Shown here piece after piece: positions 51,974 through 62,222 of a DNA stretch of 64,000 nt. Position 1 is the stretch's first letter, and each line of letters opens with the position of its first letter. A program made the position numbers and the translations under genes. This stretch comes from Clostridium estertheticum subsp. estertheticum (GTDB lineage Bacteria > Bacillota > Clostridia > Clostridiales > Clostridiaceae), in NCBI RefSeq assembly GCF_001877035.1, contig NZ_CP015756.1, positions 4,083,001 to 4,147,000 on the forward strand, written 5' to 3'. The notes below the pieces were generated by a model. The model worked only from the letters and a program-made list of their open reading frames with translations. It ran no database searches and had not been told where the DNA came from.

Positions 51974-54406
51974 CTACAACTTAATATTAACAGGTGGCGT
52001 ATCCCAAATTTCTTTTGCATATTTTTTTATAGTATTATCACTAGAGAATATACCAGATTTCGCGATGTTTATAATTGACATTTGTTGCCAAATAGCTTTT
52101 TGCCTAAATAACCTATCAATCTCATTGTGAGCATTAACATACGCATCAAAATCTTTTAGTACAAAATACTCATCATTATTAGTTAGCAAACTCTCGTATA
52201 AACCAGCAAATTCTGTTTTAGGTGTTTCCAAAAATCCATTTACCAATTGATTTAATATAGTATTTATTCTCAAATCATTATTATACATATAATAAGAGTT
52301 ATAAGTTTTATTCCTATAATACTCTATTACCTCTTGTGATGTAAGACCAAATAATACAATATTTTCTTTTCCAACTGCATCAAATATCTCTACGTTTGCT
52401 CCGTCTAAAGTAGCTATTGTTATAGCACCATTCATCATAAATTTCATATTACCAGTCCCTGAGGCTTCCTTTGATGCAGTAGATATTTGTTCACTTACAT
52501 CTGCGCAAGGAATGATTTTCTCGGCAAGTGACACTCCATAATTTTCAAGAAATAATATTTTTATTTTTCCACGAACTATTGGATCATTATTTATCTTACT
52601 TGCCAAAGTATTGATAAGCTTAATAGTCTGTTTTGCTATATAATAACTAGGTGACGCTTTTGCCCCAAATATAAAAGTTCTTGGAACCATATCAATATTT
52701 GGATTTGCGAGTATCTGGTTATATAAATACATTATATGAAGTACATTTAAAGTTTGTCTTTTATATGAATGCATTCTTTTTACATGAACATCAAATATTG
52801 AACTCGGGTCAATTGAAGCTCCATATTTTGATAATACATGATTCGAAAAATTTATTTTATTATTTGTTTTTATAATTTGTGTTTTCTCTTGAAAAGCTGA
52901 ATCCTTTGCATATTTAATTAATTTATTAAGATCATTTGGAGTTTTTATCCAACTATCACCAATAGTTTCTGTTATAAGTTTTGCAAGCTCAACGTTGGAA
53001 TTTAGTAACCATCTTCTATGAGTTATTCCATTAGTTTGGTTATTAAATTTTTCAGGGAAAAATTCATAAAAATCGGAAAGTTCTTGATGTTTTAATAATT
53101 CTGTATGAAGTTTTGCTACTCCATTAACAGAGTGTCCCCCTACAATTGCAAGATATGCCATTCGCACATATCCATCATAAATAATAGACATATTATTTAC
53201 TTTGCTCCAATCACCATTATACCTATGATAAACTTCATTACAAAAACGCCTATTTATTTCTTCAACAATCATATAAATTCGTGGAAGTAATTTTTTAAAT
53301 ATATCCACAGGCCATTTTTCTAATGCTTCTGCCATAATTGTATGATTAGTATAAGCCGTAGTTCTTGTTGTAACGTACCATGCATCATCCCAGGATAAGT
53401 TCTCCGTGTCCATTAGGATTCTCATTAGCTCGGCCACTGCTACTGCAGGATGAGTATCGTTTATTTGCACTGCAACATGTTTATGAAAGTCAAGCAGAGA
53501 TATTTTCTTCTTTTTATAATTTTTTATAATACTTTGAAGCCCGGCACTTACAAAAAAATACTCTTGCTTTAGTCTTAATAATTTCCCTTTTTCATAACTA
53601 TCATCCGGATATAAAATTTGTGAGATAGCTTCTGCTGAATATTTATTTTCTCCAGCTTTTACATAGTTACCTTGACTAAAGGATGAAAAATCAAAATCCT
53701 CTTCCATAGTTTCGGCGCTCCAAAGCCTTAAAGTGTTTACAGTATTATTTTTATACCCTTTTATCGGAGTATCATAAGGTACTGCACGTACACATTCATA
53801 ATTTTCATGAATAACTTTTGTTATCCCTTTATCATCCTCTAAATGCACACTTCCTCCAAATCTTACTTCAACAGCCTTATTTTCCTTTCTTATTTCCCAC
53901 GCATTACCATTTTTTAACCAATTATCAGGAACTTCTACTTGATAACCATTTTCTATTTTTTGTTTAAACAATCCATATTTATACCTTATCCCACAACCAT
54001 GACCTGGTACCTGCGTCGACGCCATAGAGTCTAAAAAACATGCTGCTAGTCTTCCAAGTCCACCATTACCAAGCCCAGCATCTGCTTCTATATCCTCTAC
54101 CTCAATCAAATTAATTCCTAGTTCGTGAAGTGCCTGCTCACATATATCCTTGAGCCCTAGATTAACTAGATTGCTATTTAGCAATCTACCAACCAGAAAT
54201 TCCATTGAAAAATAATATACTTGTTTTCCTTTGTTTTTTGCATATTCCTTGTTACTTTCTATCCAAGGCTTTGCACAATAATCTTTTATGAGTGCACCTA
54301 ACGCATAATATTGATGCAAAGGCGAAGCATCAACTGCTTCTTCTGCAAACATTGTTTGTAGTTTTTCTATATAATCCATTTTAAACATATTTTTATCGAT
54401 TACCAC
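51974..54406 (-). CDS. glgP: Glycogen/starch phosphorylase
   Basis: An 810-residue PLP-dependent enzyme that releases glucose-1-phosphate from alpha-1,4-glucan ends. VYYFSMEFLVGRLL, AGLGNGGLGRLAACFLDS, NDTHPA and the PLP lysine in EASGTGNMKFMMNGAI are present. A GTG at 54406 spaced 8 nt from AGGTGG is preferred to the GTG at 54418, which overlaps that site. It lies downstream of glgA and ends the glg operon. Confidence 0.93.
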   Translation of the reverse strand: MVIDKNMFKMDYIEKLQTMFAEEAVDASPLHQYYALGALIKDYCAKPWIESNKEYAKNKGKQVYYFSMEFLVGRLLNSNLVNLGLKDICEQALHELGINLIEVEDIEADAGLGNGGLGRLAACFLDSMASTQVPGHGCGIRYKYGLFKQKIENGYQVEVPDNWLKNGNAWEIRKENKAVEVRFGGSVHLEDDKGITKVIHENYECVRAVPYDTPIKGYKNNTVNTLRLWSAETMEEDFDFSSFSQGNYVKAGENKYSAEAISQILYPDDSYEKGKLLRLKQEYFFVSAGLQSIIKNYKKKKISLLDFHKHVAVQINDTHPAVAVAELMRILMDTENLSWDDAWYVTTRTTAYTNHTIMAEALEKWPVDIFKKLLPRIYMIVEEINRRFCNEVYHRYNGDWSKVNNMSIIYDGYVRMAYLAIVGGHSVNGVAKLHTELLKHQELSDFYEFFPEKFNNQTNGITHRRWLLNSNVELAKLITETIGDSWIKTPNDLNKLIKYAKDSAFQEKTQIIKTNNKINFSNHVLSKYGASIDPSSIFDVHVKRMHSYKRQTLNVLHIMYLYNQILANPNIDMVPRTFIFGAKASPSYYIAKQTIKLINTLASKINNDPIVRGKIKILFLENYGVSLAEKIIPCADVSEQISTASKEASGTGNMKFMMNGAITIATLDGANVEIFDAVGKENIVLFGLTSQEVIEYYRNKTYNSYYMYNNDLRINTILNQLVNGFLETPKTEFAGLYESLLTNNDEYFVLKDFDAYVNAHNEIDRLFRQKAIWQQMSIINIAKSGIFSSDNTIKKYAKEIWDTPPVNIKL

Positions 54407-54469
54407 AACATTCACCACCTAAAATTTTAGATTCACTTATATGCAAAACATATTGAAAAATGCCAACCA

Positions 54470-55903
54470 TTATTTTTTTAGATCACTATATAATTTCATA
54501 TAATTTTTTGCAGAATTTTCCCAACTATTATTTGAACTCATAGCATTCTGAACTAATTTGTTCCATGAATTTTTATCTTTGTACAAATCGAGAGCCCTAT
54601 TTATAGTCTCGAGTAATTCTTTACCAGAATAATTATTAAAAGAGAATCCATTACCCTTCCCAGTATATTTATTATAAGGAATAATTGTGTCTTTAAGTCC
54701 TCCAGTTTCACGTGTGATTGGGATACTTCCGTATTTCAGTGCTATAAGTTGCCCTATACCACAAGGTTCAAATAATGATGGCATCAAAAACATATCTGAA
54801 GCAGCATATATTTGTTGTGCTAGGGCTTCATCAAAAATGATGTTTGTCGATATTCTACTTGGGTAAATAGAAGCATAATACTGAAATATATCCTCATAAT
54901 ATTCATCACCATTACCAAGTAATACTATTTGAATAGGAAGGCTAAGGAGTTCTTGTAATTTCTCAACAATTAGATCTAAACCCTTTTGTTTTACAAGTCT
55001 TGTAACAATTCCTATCATTGGTATACCCTCAGTTACTGGAAAACCTAGTTTTGCCTGAAGCTTTAATTTATTTTTTACCTTTTGTTTTATATTTTTAATA
55101 TCATAATTATATAATATCTTTTTATCAACTTTAGGACTATAGATTTCATAATCTATGCCATTTACTATTCCATATAAGTTACTTGACCTTGAAGATAATA
55201 ATCCATCTAGTCTTTCTCCATAAAAAGGAGTTTGGATCTCTTTCGCATATGTCTTGCTTACTGTAGTTACAGCATCTGCGAATACAATTCCACCTTTCAT
55301 GAAAGATACAGCGTCATAAAATTTCATTTCATTCTCATTAAAATACTTCCAATCTAAATTTAGTAGATCACTTAATACTTCTTTCGGAAATATTCCTTGA
55401 TATTGCAAATTGTGTATAGTAAATACACTTTTTATTTTATTATATAGATCGTCCTCACTATACTTGTCTTTAAGGAGTATTGGTACAGGACCACATTGCC
55501 AATCATTACAATGAATTATATCTGGTTTAAAATCTCCCATGTATCTTATAGCTTCAAGCACTGCTTTGGAAAAATAAGCAAACCTCTCACCGTCATCATA
55601 ATCTCCATAAATGTTAGGTCTTTTAAAATAGTACTCATTATCTACAAAATAATAAGGAACTCCATCGTACATTAAATGTTCTAATCCACAATACTTACTT
55701 CTCCAACCAACCTCAACATTAAAATAAGCTATGTTTTCCATACAACTTCTAAATGATAAAGGAATGTTACTATATTTAGGTATAATTACTCTTGCATCTA
55801 TTCCGATTTTTCTTAAAGCCTTAGGTAACGCATATACCACATCCCCAAGACCTCCAGTTTTTATAAAAGGATAAGCTTCCGATGCCACAAATAATACTTT
55901 CAT
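54470..55903 (-). CDS. glgA: Glycogen synthase (ADP-glucose)
   Basis: A 477-residue GT5 glycosyltransferase that extends alpha-1,4-glucan from ADP-glucose. KVLFVASEAYPFIKTGGLGDV with the KTGGL ADP-glucose motif, HCNDWQCG, IHNLQYQG, IVTRLVKQKGLDL and PSLFEPCGIGQLIALKYGSIPI are diagnostic. ATG 55903 follows GGGGGGTT. In the operon between glgD copy 2 and glgP. Confidence 0.94.
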   Translation of the reverse strand: MKVLFVASEAYPFIKTGGLGDVVYALPKALRKIGIDARVIIPKYSNIPLSFRSCMENIAYFNVEVGWRSKYCGLEHLMYDGVPYYFVDNEYYFKRPNIYGDYDDGERFAYFSKAVLEAIRYMGDFKPDIIHCNDWQCGPVPILLKDKYSEDDLYNKIKSVFTIHNLQYQGIFPKEVLSDLLNLDWKYFNENEMKFYDAVSFMKGGIVFADAVTTVSKTYAKEIQTPFYGERLDGLLSSRSSNLYGIVNGIDYEIYSPKVDKKILYNYDIKNIKQKVKNKLKLQAKLGFPVTEGIPMIGIVTRLVKQKGLDLIVEKLQELLSLPIQIVLLGNGDEYYEDIFQYYASIYPSRISTNIIFDEALAQQIYAASDMFLMPSLFEPCGIGQLIALKYGSIPITRETGGLKDTIIPYNKYTGKGNGFSFNNYSGKELLETINRALDLYKDKNSWNKLVQNAMSSNNSWENSAKNYMKLYSDLKK

Positions 55904-55990
55904 ATAAACCCCCCGCTTTACAAACAAATAACATATTATTGTAGTTATTTGTTTATCTTTTAAATTTAATATTTTTACGTTCTAATATTT

Positions 55991-57100
55991 TTACGTTCTA
56001 ATTTTTTTCTCTATAACAACTGGGAACTCTTCATCACCCTCAAGTACTGTATTCTCACTTATAACAGTGTTTTTATCAATTATGACATTAGTGAGTTTAC
56101 ATCCTTTTTTAATTTCACAATTCTGAAATATTATGCAATTCTTAATCACAGCCCCTGCCTCAACAGTAACCCTTCTTGAGATTACACTCTTTTCTATTTT
56201 CCCTTTCAAAATACACCCATTTGAAATCAAACAATTATTAACTTCTGACCCATTAAAGTATTTAGTAGGAGCCTCATCTTTACTTTTTGTATATATTAAC
56301 CCATTGTTAAAAAATAATTCTTTGGTTATTTTAGCATTTAACATATCCATACTGGCTTTGTAATAATTCTGAATCGAATTTACACACCGAAGGTAACCCT
56401 TAAACTCATATGCATTTACGTTATATTTTGATACTTCATTGTATATAGCCATCTTTATTGAATTGTAACTTCCTGTTTGAATACACTTGTTTACAATATC
56501 TATAAGAGTCGTCTTTTTCATTATAAACATTTCCATTGATATATTTAATTTTTCCTCGGAACCTATGTTTTTGCCAATGCTCAAAACTTTATTATCTTCA
56601 TTAATATATAATGTACTGCAATTTACATAATGTTTTTTCCCATTATTTGTCTTTTTATATATTAGAGTTATATCACTCTCTGACTGCTCATGGTACTTAG
56701 CTGCCTCATTATAATCCATGTTACATATCATATATGAAGAAGATATTATTACATACTCTTGCTTAGTTCTATATATATATTCCATATTGTTACTTAATAC
56801 GTCTATATCCCTTAATTGTGACCTTTCTGATGTAAGATTAAATAAAAATAATCCATTTAATTTTCTATCTAAATCCCAAGGTTTCCCTGAACCTACGTGG
56901 TCAACTAAAGACCTAGATTTTGTGTTTGTAAATATACCTATATTATGAATACCTGAATTGACCATATTTGAAAGTACAAAATCAATGATTCTATACCTTC
57001 CACCTATTGGTATAGATGCTATAGGTCTTGATTTTGTAAGGCTTTTAATATTATCCTCTTGTTCATTTAACATTAACATCCCTATATAGTTTTTAAGCAT
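55991..57100 (-). CDS. glgD: GlgD, non-catalytic/regulatory ADP-glucose pyrophosphorylase subunit (copy 2)
   Basis: A 369-residue paralogue of the GlgD at 50570, with the same altered N-terminus (MLNEQEDNIKSLTKSRP), GGRYRIIDF, GKPWDLDRK and C-terminal beta-helix. It follows glgC by 18 nt with AAGGAGGTG before its ATG. This is the natural partner of the catalytic GlgC. Differences from copy 1 concentrate in the middle and the C-terminus. Confidence 0.91.
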   Translation of the reverse strand: MLKNYIGMLMLNEQEDNIKSLTKSRPIASIPIGGRYRIIDFVLSNMVNSGIHNIGIFTNTKSRSLVDHVGSGKPWDLDRKLNGLFLFNLTSERSQLRDIDVLSNNMEYIYRTKQEYVIISSSYMICNMDYNEAAKYHEQSESDITLIYKKTNNGKKHYVNCSTLYINEDNKVLSIGKNIGSEEKLNISMEMFIMKKTTLIDIVNKCIQTGSYNSIKMAIYNEVSKYNVNAYEFKGYLRCVNSIQNYYKASMDMLNAKITKELFFNNGLIYTKSKDEAPTKYFNGSEVNNCLISNGCILKGKIEKSVISRRVTVEAGAVIKNCIIFQNCEIKKGCKLTNVIIDKNTVISENTVLEGDEEFPVVIEKKIRT

Positions 57101-57118
57101 TTTAACACCTCCTTAATT

Positions 57119-58273
57119 TTATAGTTTACTTACTACCTTTAAGTCAGCTTTAATTTCACGGCCCTTTTCTATAACGATAATATCTCGACCATTTCCAATA
57201 TATGAGTTACGTCTTATAATAACGTCACTTCCTATAATCGCTTTATCTATAACCACATTATTTCCTATTTTAGTATTAGGCAAAATAACTGAATTAGATA
57301 TCTTAGATCCTTTTCCAACATGTACATCTTGAAAAAGAACACAATTATTTACTTCACCGAGTACTGTACAGCCCTCATTAAGCAATGCATTATTTATAAT
57401 TGCATCAGGCCCTATATATTGTGGTGGAAGCATTGGATTCACTGTATATATTCTCCATTTATCATCATGTATGTCAAGTTTATTATCATCAGATAATAAA
57501 TCCATATTAGCCGACCAAAAACTTTCAATAGTACCAACATCTCTCCAATATCCTTTGAAATGATATGCAAACAACTTCTGTTCATTGTTTAGCATCTTTG
57601 TTATTATATTTTTTCCAAAGTCATGACTTGATATTTCATCCTGGCTATCCTCTTTTAATAGTTGTCTAAGTGCCGACCAACTAAAAATATAAACCCCCAT
57701 AGAAGCTAAATTACTTTTTGGTTGTTCTGGTTTTTCTTCAAACTCATAAATGCTATCATCTTCACTAGTATTCATTATTCCAAATCTACTACATTCATTA
57801 TCTGGAACTTTTATTACTGCAATAGTAACATCTGCGCCTTTTTCTTTGTGATAATCTAACATTTTTGAATAATCCATTTTATAAATATGGTCTCCTGATA
57901 AAATAAGAACATATTCTGGGTCAAAGCTATCAATATAATTTGTATTTTGGAATATCGCATCAGCTGTCCCCTTGTACCAATTACCACCATCTTCACTTTG
58001 GTAAGGTGGAAGAAGACTAACACCTCCATTTCTTCTATCTAAATCCCAAGGAGCGCCTATTCCTATATGAGAGTTCAGTGCCAATGGTTGGTATTGAGTG
58101 AGAACCCCTACTGTGTCAATATCAGAATTAGAACAATTACTTAAAGAAAAATCTATAATTCTATATTTCCCTCCAAATGGTACTGCAGGTTTTGCCGTTA
58201 TTTTCGTTAATTGCTTTAGTCTTGATCCCTGACCTCCTGCGAGTATCATAGCTATCATCTCTTTCTTAACCAT
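57119..58273 (-). CDS. glgC: Glucose-1-phosphate adenylyltransferase
   Basis: A 384-residue catalytic subunit making ADP-glucose. [15 protein letters not shown] is the nucleotide loop; [45 protein letters not shown] and [12 protein letters not shown] follow, and the C-terminus is a hexapeptide beta-helix. AAGGGGGAAG precedes the ATG. First intact gene of the glg operon, just downstream of the glgB remnant. Confidence 0.95.
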   Translation of the reverse strand: MVKKEMIAMILAGGQGSRLKQLTKITAKPAVPFGGKYRIIDFSLSNCSNSDIDTVGVLTQYQPLALNSHIGIGAPWDLDRRNGGVSLLPPYQSEDGGNWYKGTADAIFQNTNYIDSFDPEYVLILSGDHIYKMDYSKMLDYHKEKGADVTIAVIKVPDNECSRFGIMNTSEDDSIYEFEEKPEQPKSNLASMGVYIFSWSALRQLLKEDSQDEISSHDFGKNIITKMLNNEQKLFAYHFKGYWRDVGTIESFWSANMDLLSDDNKLDIHDDKWRIYTVNPMLPPQYIGPDAIINNALLNEGCTVLGEVNNCVLFQDVHVGKGSKISNSVILPNTKIGNNVVIDKAIIGSDVIIRRNSYIGNGRDIIVIEKGREIKADLKVVSKL

Positions 58274-58329
58274 TCTAATCTTCCCCCTTTTATACTTAAG
58301 CTATCGTGCCCTAATATATAGTTGCTTTT

Positions 58330-58790
58330 AATAAAACATCCTGCTTTTCTTTTTTTATAAGAATTATAGATAATGCTGGCAGAGTAATATTTATACAATA
58401 ATATCTATTATTCTATTCTTTAAAAATAGGTAATATAATTCCATTGTTTAACTTATTATTACCACCAAACATAGTGTTATCACTTAAAATATTTCGGCTC
58501 ATTTACTAATTAAGGAATATATTTCTTAATAATCTAATGGATGATCCATCACAGGGAGCAAATCTATATGAGTGTATCCCATGTATACTACATAACTAAG
58601 AAGCTTGTCTTCAATTTCCATATGGAACAGCCTTTAAAAGTACTTTCCCATCGTTTGTTATTATTTTATATTTATATAAATCACCATCTTTGATCTCTTC
58701 GATAAAAATATTAAAGAAACATGATTTTTTTATATTATTTATAAAGTATTACATCCTTCCCAATTATTAACATCTCCCTCCCCTCAACAC
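58330..58790 (-). pseudogene. glgB: Decayed 1,4-alpha-glucan branching enzyme gene (glgB) with large internal deletion
   Basis: On the minus strand four pieces of GlgB appear in order, in shifting frames. (a) about 58760-58790: GDVNNWEGCNT, the CBM48 motif GDFNNW. (b) 58611-58716: IFIEEIKDGDLYKYKIIT, then NDGKVLLKAVPYG. (c) 58526-58616: LLSYVVYMGYTHIDLLPVMD, the region before the catalytic barrel, ending in a stop. (d) 58330-58494: NILSDNTMFGGNNKLNNG, then an in-frame TAG where the family has Trp, then YYCINITLPALSIILIKK, the extreme C-terminus. The whole catalytic barrel is missing. It sits immediately upstream of glgC, a normal place for glgB. Confidence 0.88.
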
Positions 58791-59207
58791 CTAAACAAAT
58801 TATAATTTATACAAATGTGATTTGATTCCTATAATATTAAACACATCAATAAAGTATAAACGTCCTGTTGTTAAATTATTATCAAACTAAAATGCACTTT
58901 GTCTGCTTTTATTTCCTTAAAATACTTTTAATAACATATTTACAATATATTTAAAATTATAGCATATAAATTGGTAAATGTGTGGTAAAAATTGGAATTA
59001 TTTTTATAAATAATTAAAGAATTGTTTATTTTTACTAATGTAAAAATTGAAATCGTTTAGATAATTTGGTAATTTTTATATTTAAGCACATTTAAATACC
59101 TAACAAAATCAATTAATTGCCATTTACTTAAATATGCCCTTTTATGTGTTTTCTATATATTTTTATATATTATTCCTACATATCTTTAATATAACATTAA
59201 TATAACA
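58791..59207. other. A+T-rich gene-free stretch between the glgB remnant and speD
   Basis: No convincing gene is seen. Part may be the eroded 5' end of glgB, but no motif could be matched. The glg operon promoter and the end of the speD transcript must lie here or in the remnant; neither is clear by eye. Confidence 0.4.
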
Positions 59208-60026
59208 CTAATCATTAGAAATATCCATACCATAAAATATTTCTTTCATTTCTTTATCAAGTTTTGCAACAATACTCGCTTTTTCATCCTCATTTAAATC
59301 CTCTTGTTTAATCTCGAACAAATAATTATCAAGTTCAAAGTCATTTAATATCATTTTTGTATGAAATATATTTGATTGATATATATTCATATCCATTAAG
59401 GTATATCTATCAATTGTTTCTTTAGCAATATAATTTTGTATAGAATTAATTTCGTGATCTATAAAATGTTTTTTACCATCCATATCGCGAGTAAACCCAC
59501 GAACTTTATAGTCAATAGTAATAATATCTGAATCAAAACTATCTATTAAATAATTTAGAGCTTTTAATGGTGAAATTTCACCACAAGTGGCTACATCTAT
59601 ATCAACTCTAAAAGTACTTATATCATTTTGAGGATGACTTTCAGGATAAGTATGAACTGTTACATGACTTTTATCTAAATGCCCTACAATATTCTCCCTT
59701 ATTGGAGTTAGAATTCCCCTATTACAAGAAGGGTCTACCACATATAATGGAATTTCTTCTTCTGAAATAAGCAATGTTACACTTGCTCCTTGTGGATCAT
59801 AATCCTGCTTTGCAATGTTTAATACACTGGCACCTATCATTTGCGTAACATCAGTGAGAATTTTTGTTAACCTCTCGGCATTATATTGTTCATCAATATA
59901 CTCTATGTATTTCTTTCGATCCTCAATTGTTTTTGTATAACAAACATCATAAATATTAAAACTTAATGATTTTGTTAGATTGTTAAATCCATATAGTTTT
60001 ATTTTGTTTTTGTCATTTTTAGCCAA
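59208..60026 (-). CDS. speD: S-adenosylmethionine decarboxylase proenzyme
   Basis: A 272-residue SpeD of the long bacterial type. Self-cleavage is expected at K119-S120 in [14 protein letters not shown], giving the pyruvoyl group on Ser120. [24 protein letters not shown] and VRGFTRD are conserved. The product feeds spermidine synthesis; no speE is in the window. TTG start preceded by GGGGAATAAAG. It diverges from asd. Confidence 0.93.
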   Translation of the reverse strand: MAKNDKNKIKLYGFNNLTKSLSFNIYDVCYTKTIEDRKKYIEYIDEQYNAERLTKILTDVTQMIGASVLNIAKQDYDPQGASVTLLISEEEIPLYVVDPSCNRGILTPIRENIVGHLDKSHVTVHTYPESHPQNDISTFRVDIDVATCGEISPLKALNYLIDSFDSDIITIDYKVRGFTRDMDGKKHFIDHEINSIQNYIAKETIDRYTLMDMNIYQSNIFHTKMILNDFELDNYLFEIKQEDLNEDEKASIVAKLDKEMKEIFYGMDISND

Positions 60027-60296
60027 CTTTATTCCCCATTTCTTTTAGTCTTTTTTTGAAAAATCATATGACCCATTACTTCATTAAAAAATCATATATT
60101 TGTCATCCATACCATTCTATATAATAAATTGCTTGAAGTATATACTTTTTAACATTATAATCATTTATAATAGTAACATATAATATTTTTATCTTTGTTA
60201 TTACTATTCCCAATATAACATGAATAAAAGTATATTCATGTACAATATTTATAATTTTACACATTTATACATCATTAGAATCGGAGGTATTAATAC

Positions 60297-61379
60297 ATGA
60301 AAAAATTAAAAGTCGGATTATTAGGTGGAACTGGATTTGTTGGTCAACGTCTTGTTACACTACTTGAAAATCACCCTTATTTTGAAATAGCTGTTATTGC
60401 TGCTAGTGAGAACTCTGTGGGTAAAACTTATTTTGACGCAGTAAATAAAAGATGGAAATTGGATGTTCCAATGCCTGAAAACGTCAAGAATATAGTAATA
60501 AAAAACATAAACGAAGTAGATTTAATAAGCAGCGAGGTAGATTTTGTCTTTTGCGCTGTTAATATGCCAGCAAATGAAATAAGAGCAATTGAAGAAAGTT
60601 ATGCTAAAGCAGAAACTCCTGTAATTTCAAATAACTCTGCACATCGAAGTACTCCAGATGTTCCAATGGTTATTCCAGAAATAAATGCAGACCATTTTAA
60701 ATTAATCGATATACAACGGAGGAGACTTGGAACTAAAAGAGGTTTTATTGCTGTAAAACCAAACTGCTCAATCCAAAGTTATGTCCCTGCTATAAGTGCT
60801 CTTCTAGAATATAAACCTACAAAAATATTAGTTTGCACATATCAAGCTATATCTGGATCAGGTAAAATTTTCTCAGACTGGCCAGAAATTATTGATAATG
60901 TTATCCCATATATAGGTGGAGAAGAAGAAAAGAGTGAACAGGAACCTCTAAAAATTTGGGGTCATATAGAAAATGATAAAGTAGTTAATGCAGAGACACC
61001 TATAATTTCAACTCAATGCATACGTGTCCCTGTGGCTGATGGTCACTTAGCCGCTGTGTTTGTTTCCTTTGAAAAGAAGCCATCAAAAGAAACTATTTTA
61101 GAAAAATGGGCTAGCTACAAAGGAAAACCTCAAGATTTGAAGCTTCCAAACGCTCCTGAAAAGTTTTTAACATACTTCGAGGAAAATGATAGACCTCAAA
61201 CAAAACTTGATAGAAATATTGAAAAAGGTATGGGAATATCACTTGGTAGACTACGGACAGACAAAATATTTGATTATAAATTTGTTTGTTTATCCCACAA
61301 TACTCTACGTGGTGCAGCCGGTGGTGCAGTGTTATCTGCTGAGCTTCTAATGAATGAAGGATATCTAACTTCAAAATAA
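60297..61379 (+). CDS. asd: Aspartate-semialdehyde dehydrogenase (archaeal/fungal-type)
   Basis: A 360-residue NADP-dependent enzyme of lysine, threonine and methionine synthesis. VGLLGGTGFVGQRLV binds the cofactor; the catalytic cysteine is C157 in VKPNCSIQS; QAISGSGK follows, and the conserved RVPVADGH is seen. The pattern is that of the archaeal/fungal Asd group, longer than the usual bacterial type. CGGAGGTAT precedes the ATG. No lysine riboswitch is visible in the 270 nt upstream. Confidence 0.93.
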   Translation: MKKLKVGLLGGTGFVGQRLVTLLENHPYFEIAVIAASENSVGKTYFDAVNKRWKLDVPMPENVKNIVIKNINEVDLISSEVDFVFCAVNMPANEIRAIEESYAKAETPVISNNSAHRSTPDVPMVIPEINADHFKLIDIQRRRLGTKRGFIAVKPNCSIQSYVPAISALLEYKPTKILVCTYQAISGSGKIFSDWPEIIDNVIPYIGGEEEKSEQEPLKIWGHIENDKVVNAETPIISTQCIRVPVADGHLAAVFVSFEKKPSKETILEKWASYKGKPQDLKLPNAPEKFLTYFEENDRPQTKLDRNIEKGMGISLGRLRTDKIFDYKFVCLSHNTLRGAAGGAVLSAELLMNEGYLTSK

Positions 61380-61393
61380 AAAAGTTTGATCCA

Positions 61394-61632
61394 ATGAACT
61401 TCCTCTTGCGTAACATTAAATAAGAGTTTGAAACATTAAATTCCTTTAAGAAATTCTAATCTTTTGTAAGTAAAAATTCTCTGATGCTCACACTCGCCGT
61501 CCTGGCTCGAGTTCGCTAGCCTTCCTTCCTGGAATGCTCACGAGAATTTTTCATTTACAAAAGAAGAATTTCTAAATGGGATTTCAATTGTTTCTGCTCT
61601 TCTTATTTAATGTTACTTCCAGAGGAAGTTCA
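61394..61632. repeat. Large imperfect palindrome (about 240 bp)
   Basis: The left arm begins ATGAACTTCCTCT and the right arm ends with its complement. The arms match over about 95 bp with scattered mismatches (shared TAACATTAAATAAGA, TTTTGTAA and AAATTCTC). The centre (about 61485-61545) is markedly G+C-rich (CACTCGCCGTCCTGGCTCGA). No open frame is present. It could be a MITE-like element or a long RNA hairpin. Confidence 0.75.
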
Positions 61633-61661
61633 TTCTATTATGTATTGCTATATTTAGAAGA

Positions 61662-61920
61662 ATGAGCTGTTCCGTTCCTTTGGAACGGAAATCGTATTGT
61701 AAAAAAACATGAAAAAGAAAATACTCTTTTTCCATAATCTCCACAAAAAATCTTTTAGCCGATAGGCTGCAGATATGGTACATATCCTTCGAATTTAATT
61801 TTTCAAACCAGAAATTTTCATATAAAATTCAGCTTAACTCTCAACTATAAAAAAGTTCCATTCAATGAGCTCTTCATTCCTTTGGAACGGAACTCATATT
61901 ATAGAAAAACATGGAAAAGA
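61662..61920. repeat. Direct repeat pair of about 57 bp, each with a small palindrome
   Basis: 61662-61718 and 61865-61920 share ATGAGC, TTCCTTTGGAACGGAA and AAAACATG.AAAAGA. Each carries the palindrome TTCCTTTGGAA. The flank of the second (AAAGTTCCATTCAATGAGC) also resembles the outer edge of the large palindrome at 61381. The remainder of 61719-61864 shows nothing recognisable. Confidence 0.7.
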
Positions 61921-61938
61921 GCCCTATTTAGGCTCTTT
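61916..61938 (-). terminator. Hairpin at the end of the 45-residue gene
   Basis: AAAGAGCC (61916-61923) pairs with 61931-61938; the stop codon of the small gene lies in the loop. The minus-strand tail is only TTCC after the stem, so termination may be weak. Confidence 0.6.
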
Positions 61939-62061
61939 CTTTAGTTTATTCTTTATTTTGTTTTTGATTTCAGGATCGCTATAAGTTTCAGCACCTGCTT
62001 CTATATCATACTTTCCAAGAGCGGCCATTTTCAATTTAGTTGCAGTTAATTTACTACTCAT
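61924..62061 (-). CDS. Small basic protein of 45 residues, function unknown
   Basis: ATG at 62061 is preceded by GGAGAGTG at good spacing. The product begins MSSKLTATKLKMAALGKYDI, has a central acidic stretch (EAGAETYSDPEI) and ends in a Lys/Asn-rich tail (KNKIKNKLKKEPK). It has no signal peptide or membrane helix. A hairpin closes the gene. Codon pattern and ribosome site argue that it is real; the family is not recognised. Confidence 0.65.
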   Translation of the reverse strand: MSSKLTATKLKMAALGKYDIEAGAETYSDPEIKNKIKNKLKKEPK

Positions 62062-62222
62062 TTAACACTCTCCTTTCTATACTATACTTTTCAATAATAA
62101 CTATTTAATACATGAAAACATAATCATATTTTGATATGAATAATTTATTAATCAATTTGCTCATATTGTTTTACTCATTAGATATACATTACCATTATGT
62201 CAAACATTAAGAATGCTCCTAA

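Noticed and set aside
58526-58616. Short frame near 58.5 kb as an independent small gene
   Set aside because: Its sequence (MGYTHIDLLPVMD) is an internal part of GlgB and has no start signals, so it belongs to the pseudogene.
60027-60296. Lysine or SAM riboswitch upstream of asd or speD
   Set aside because: None of the conserved aptamer blocks is visible; only a small hairpin near 60219-60241 is present.
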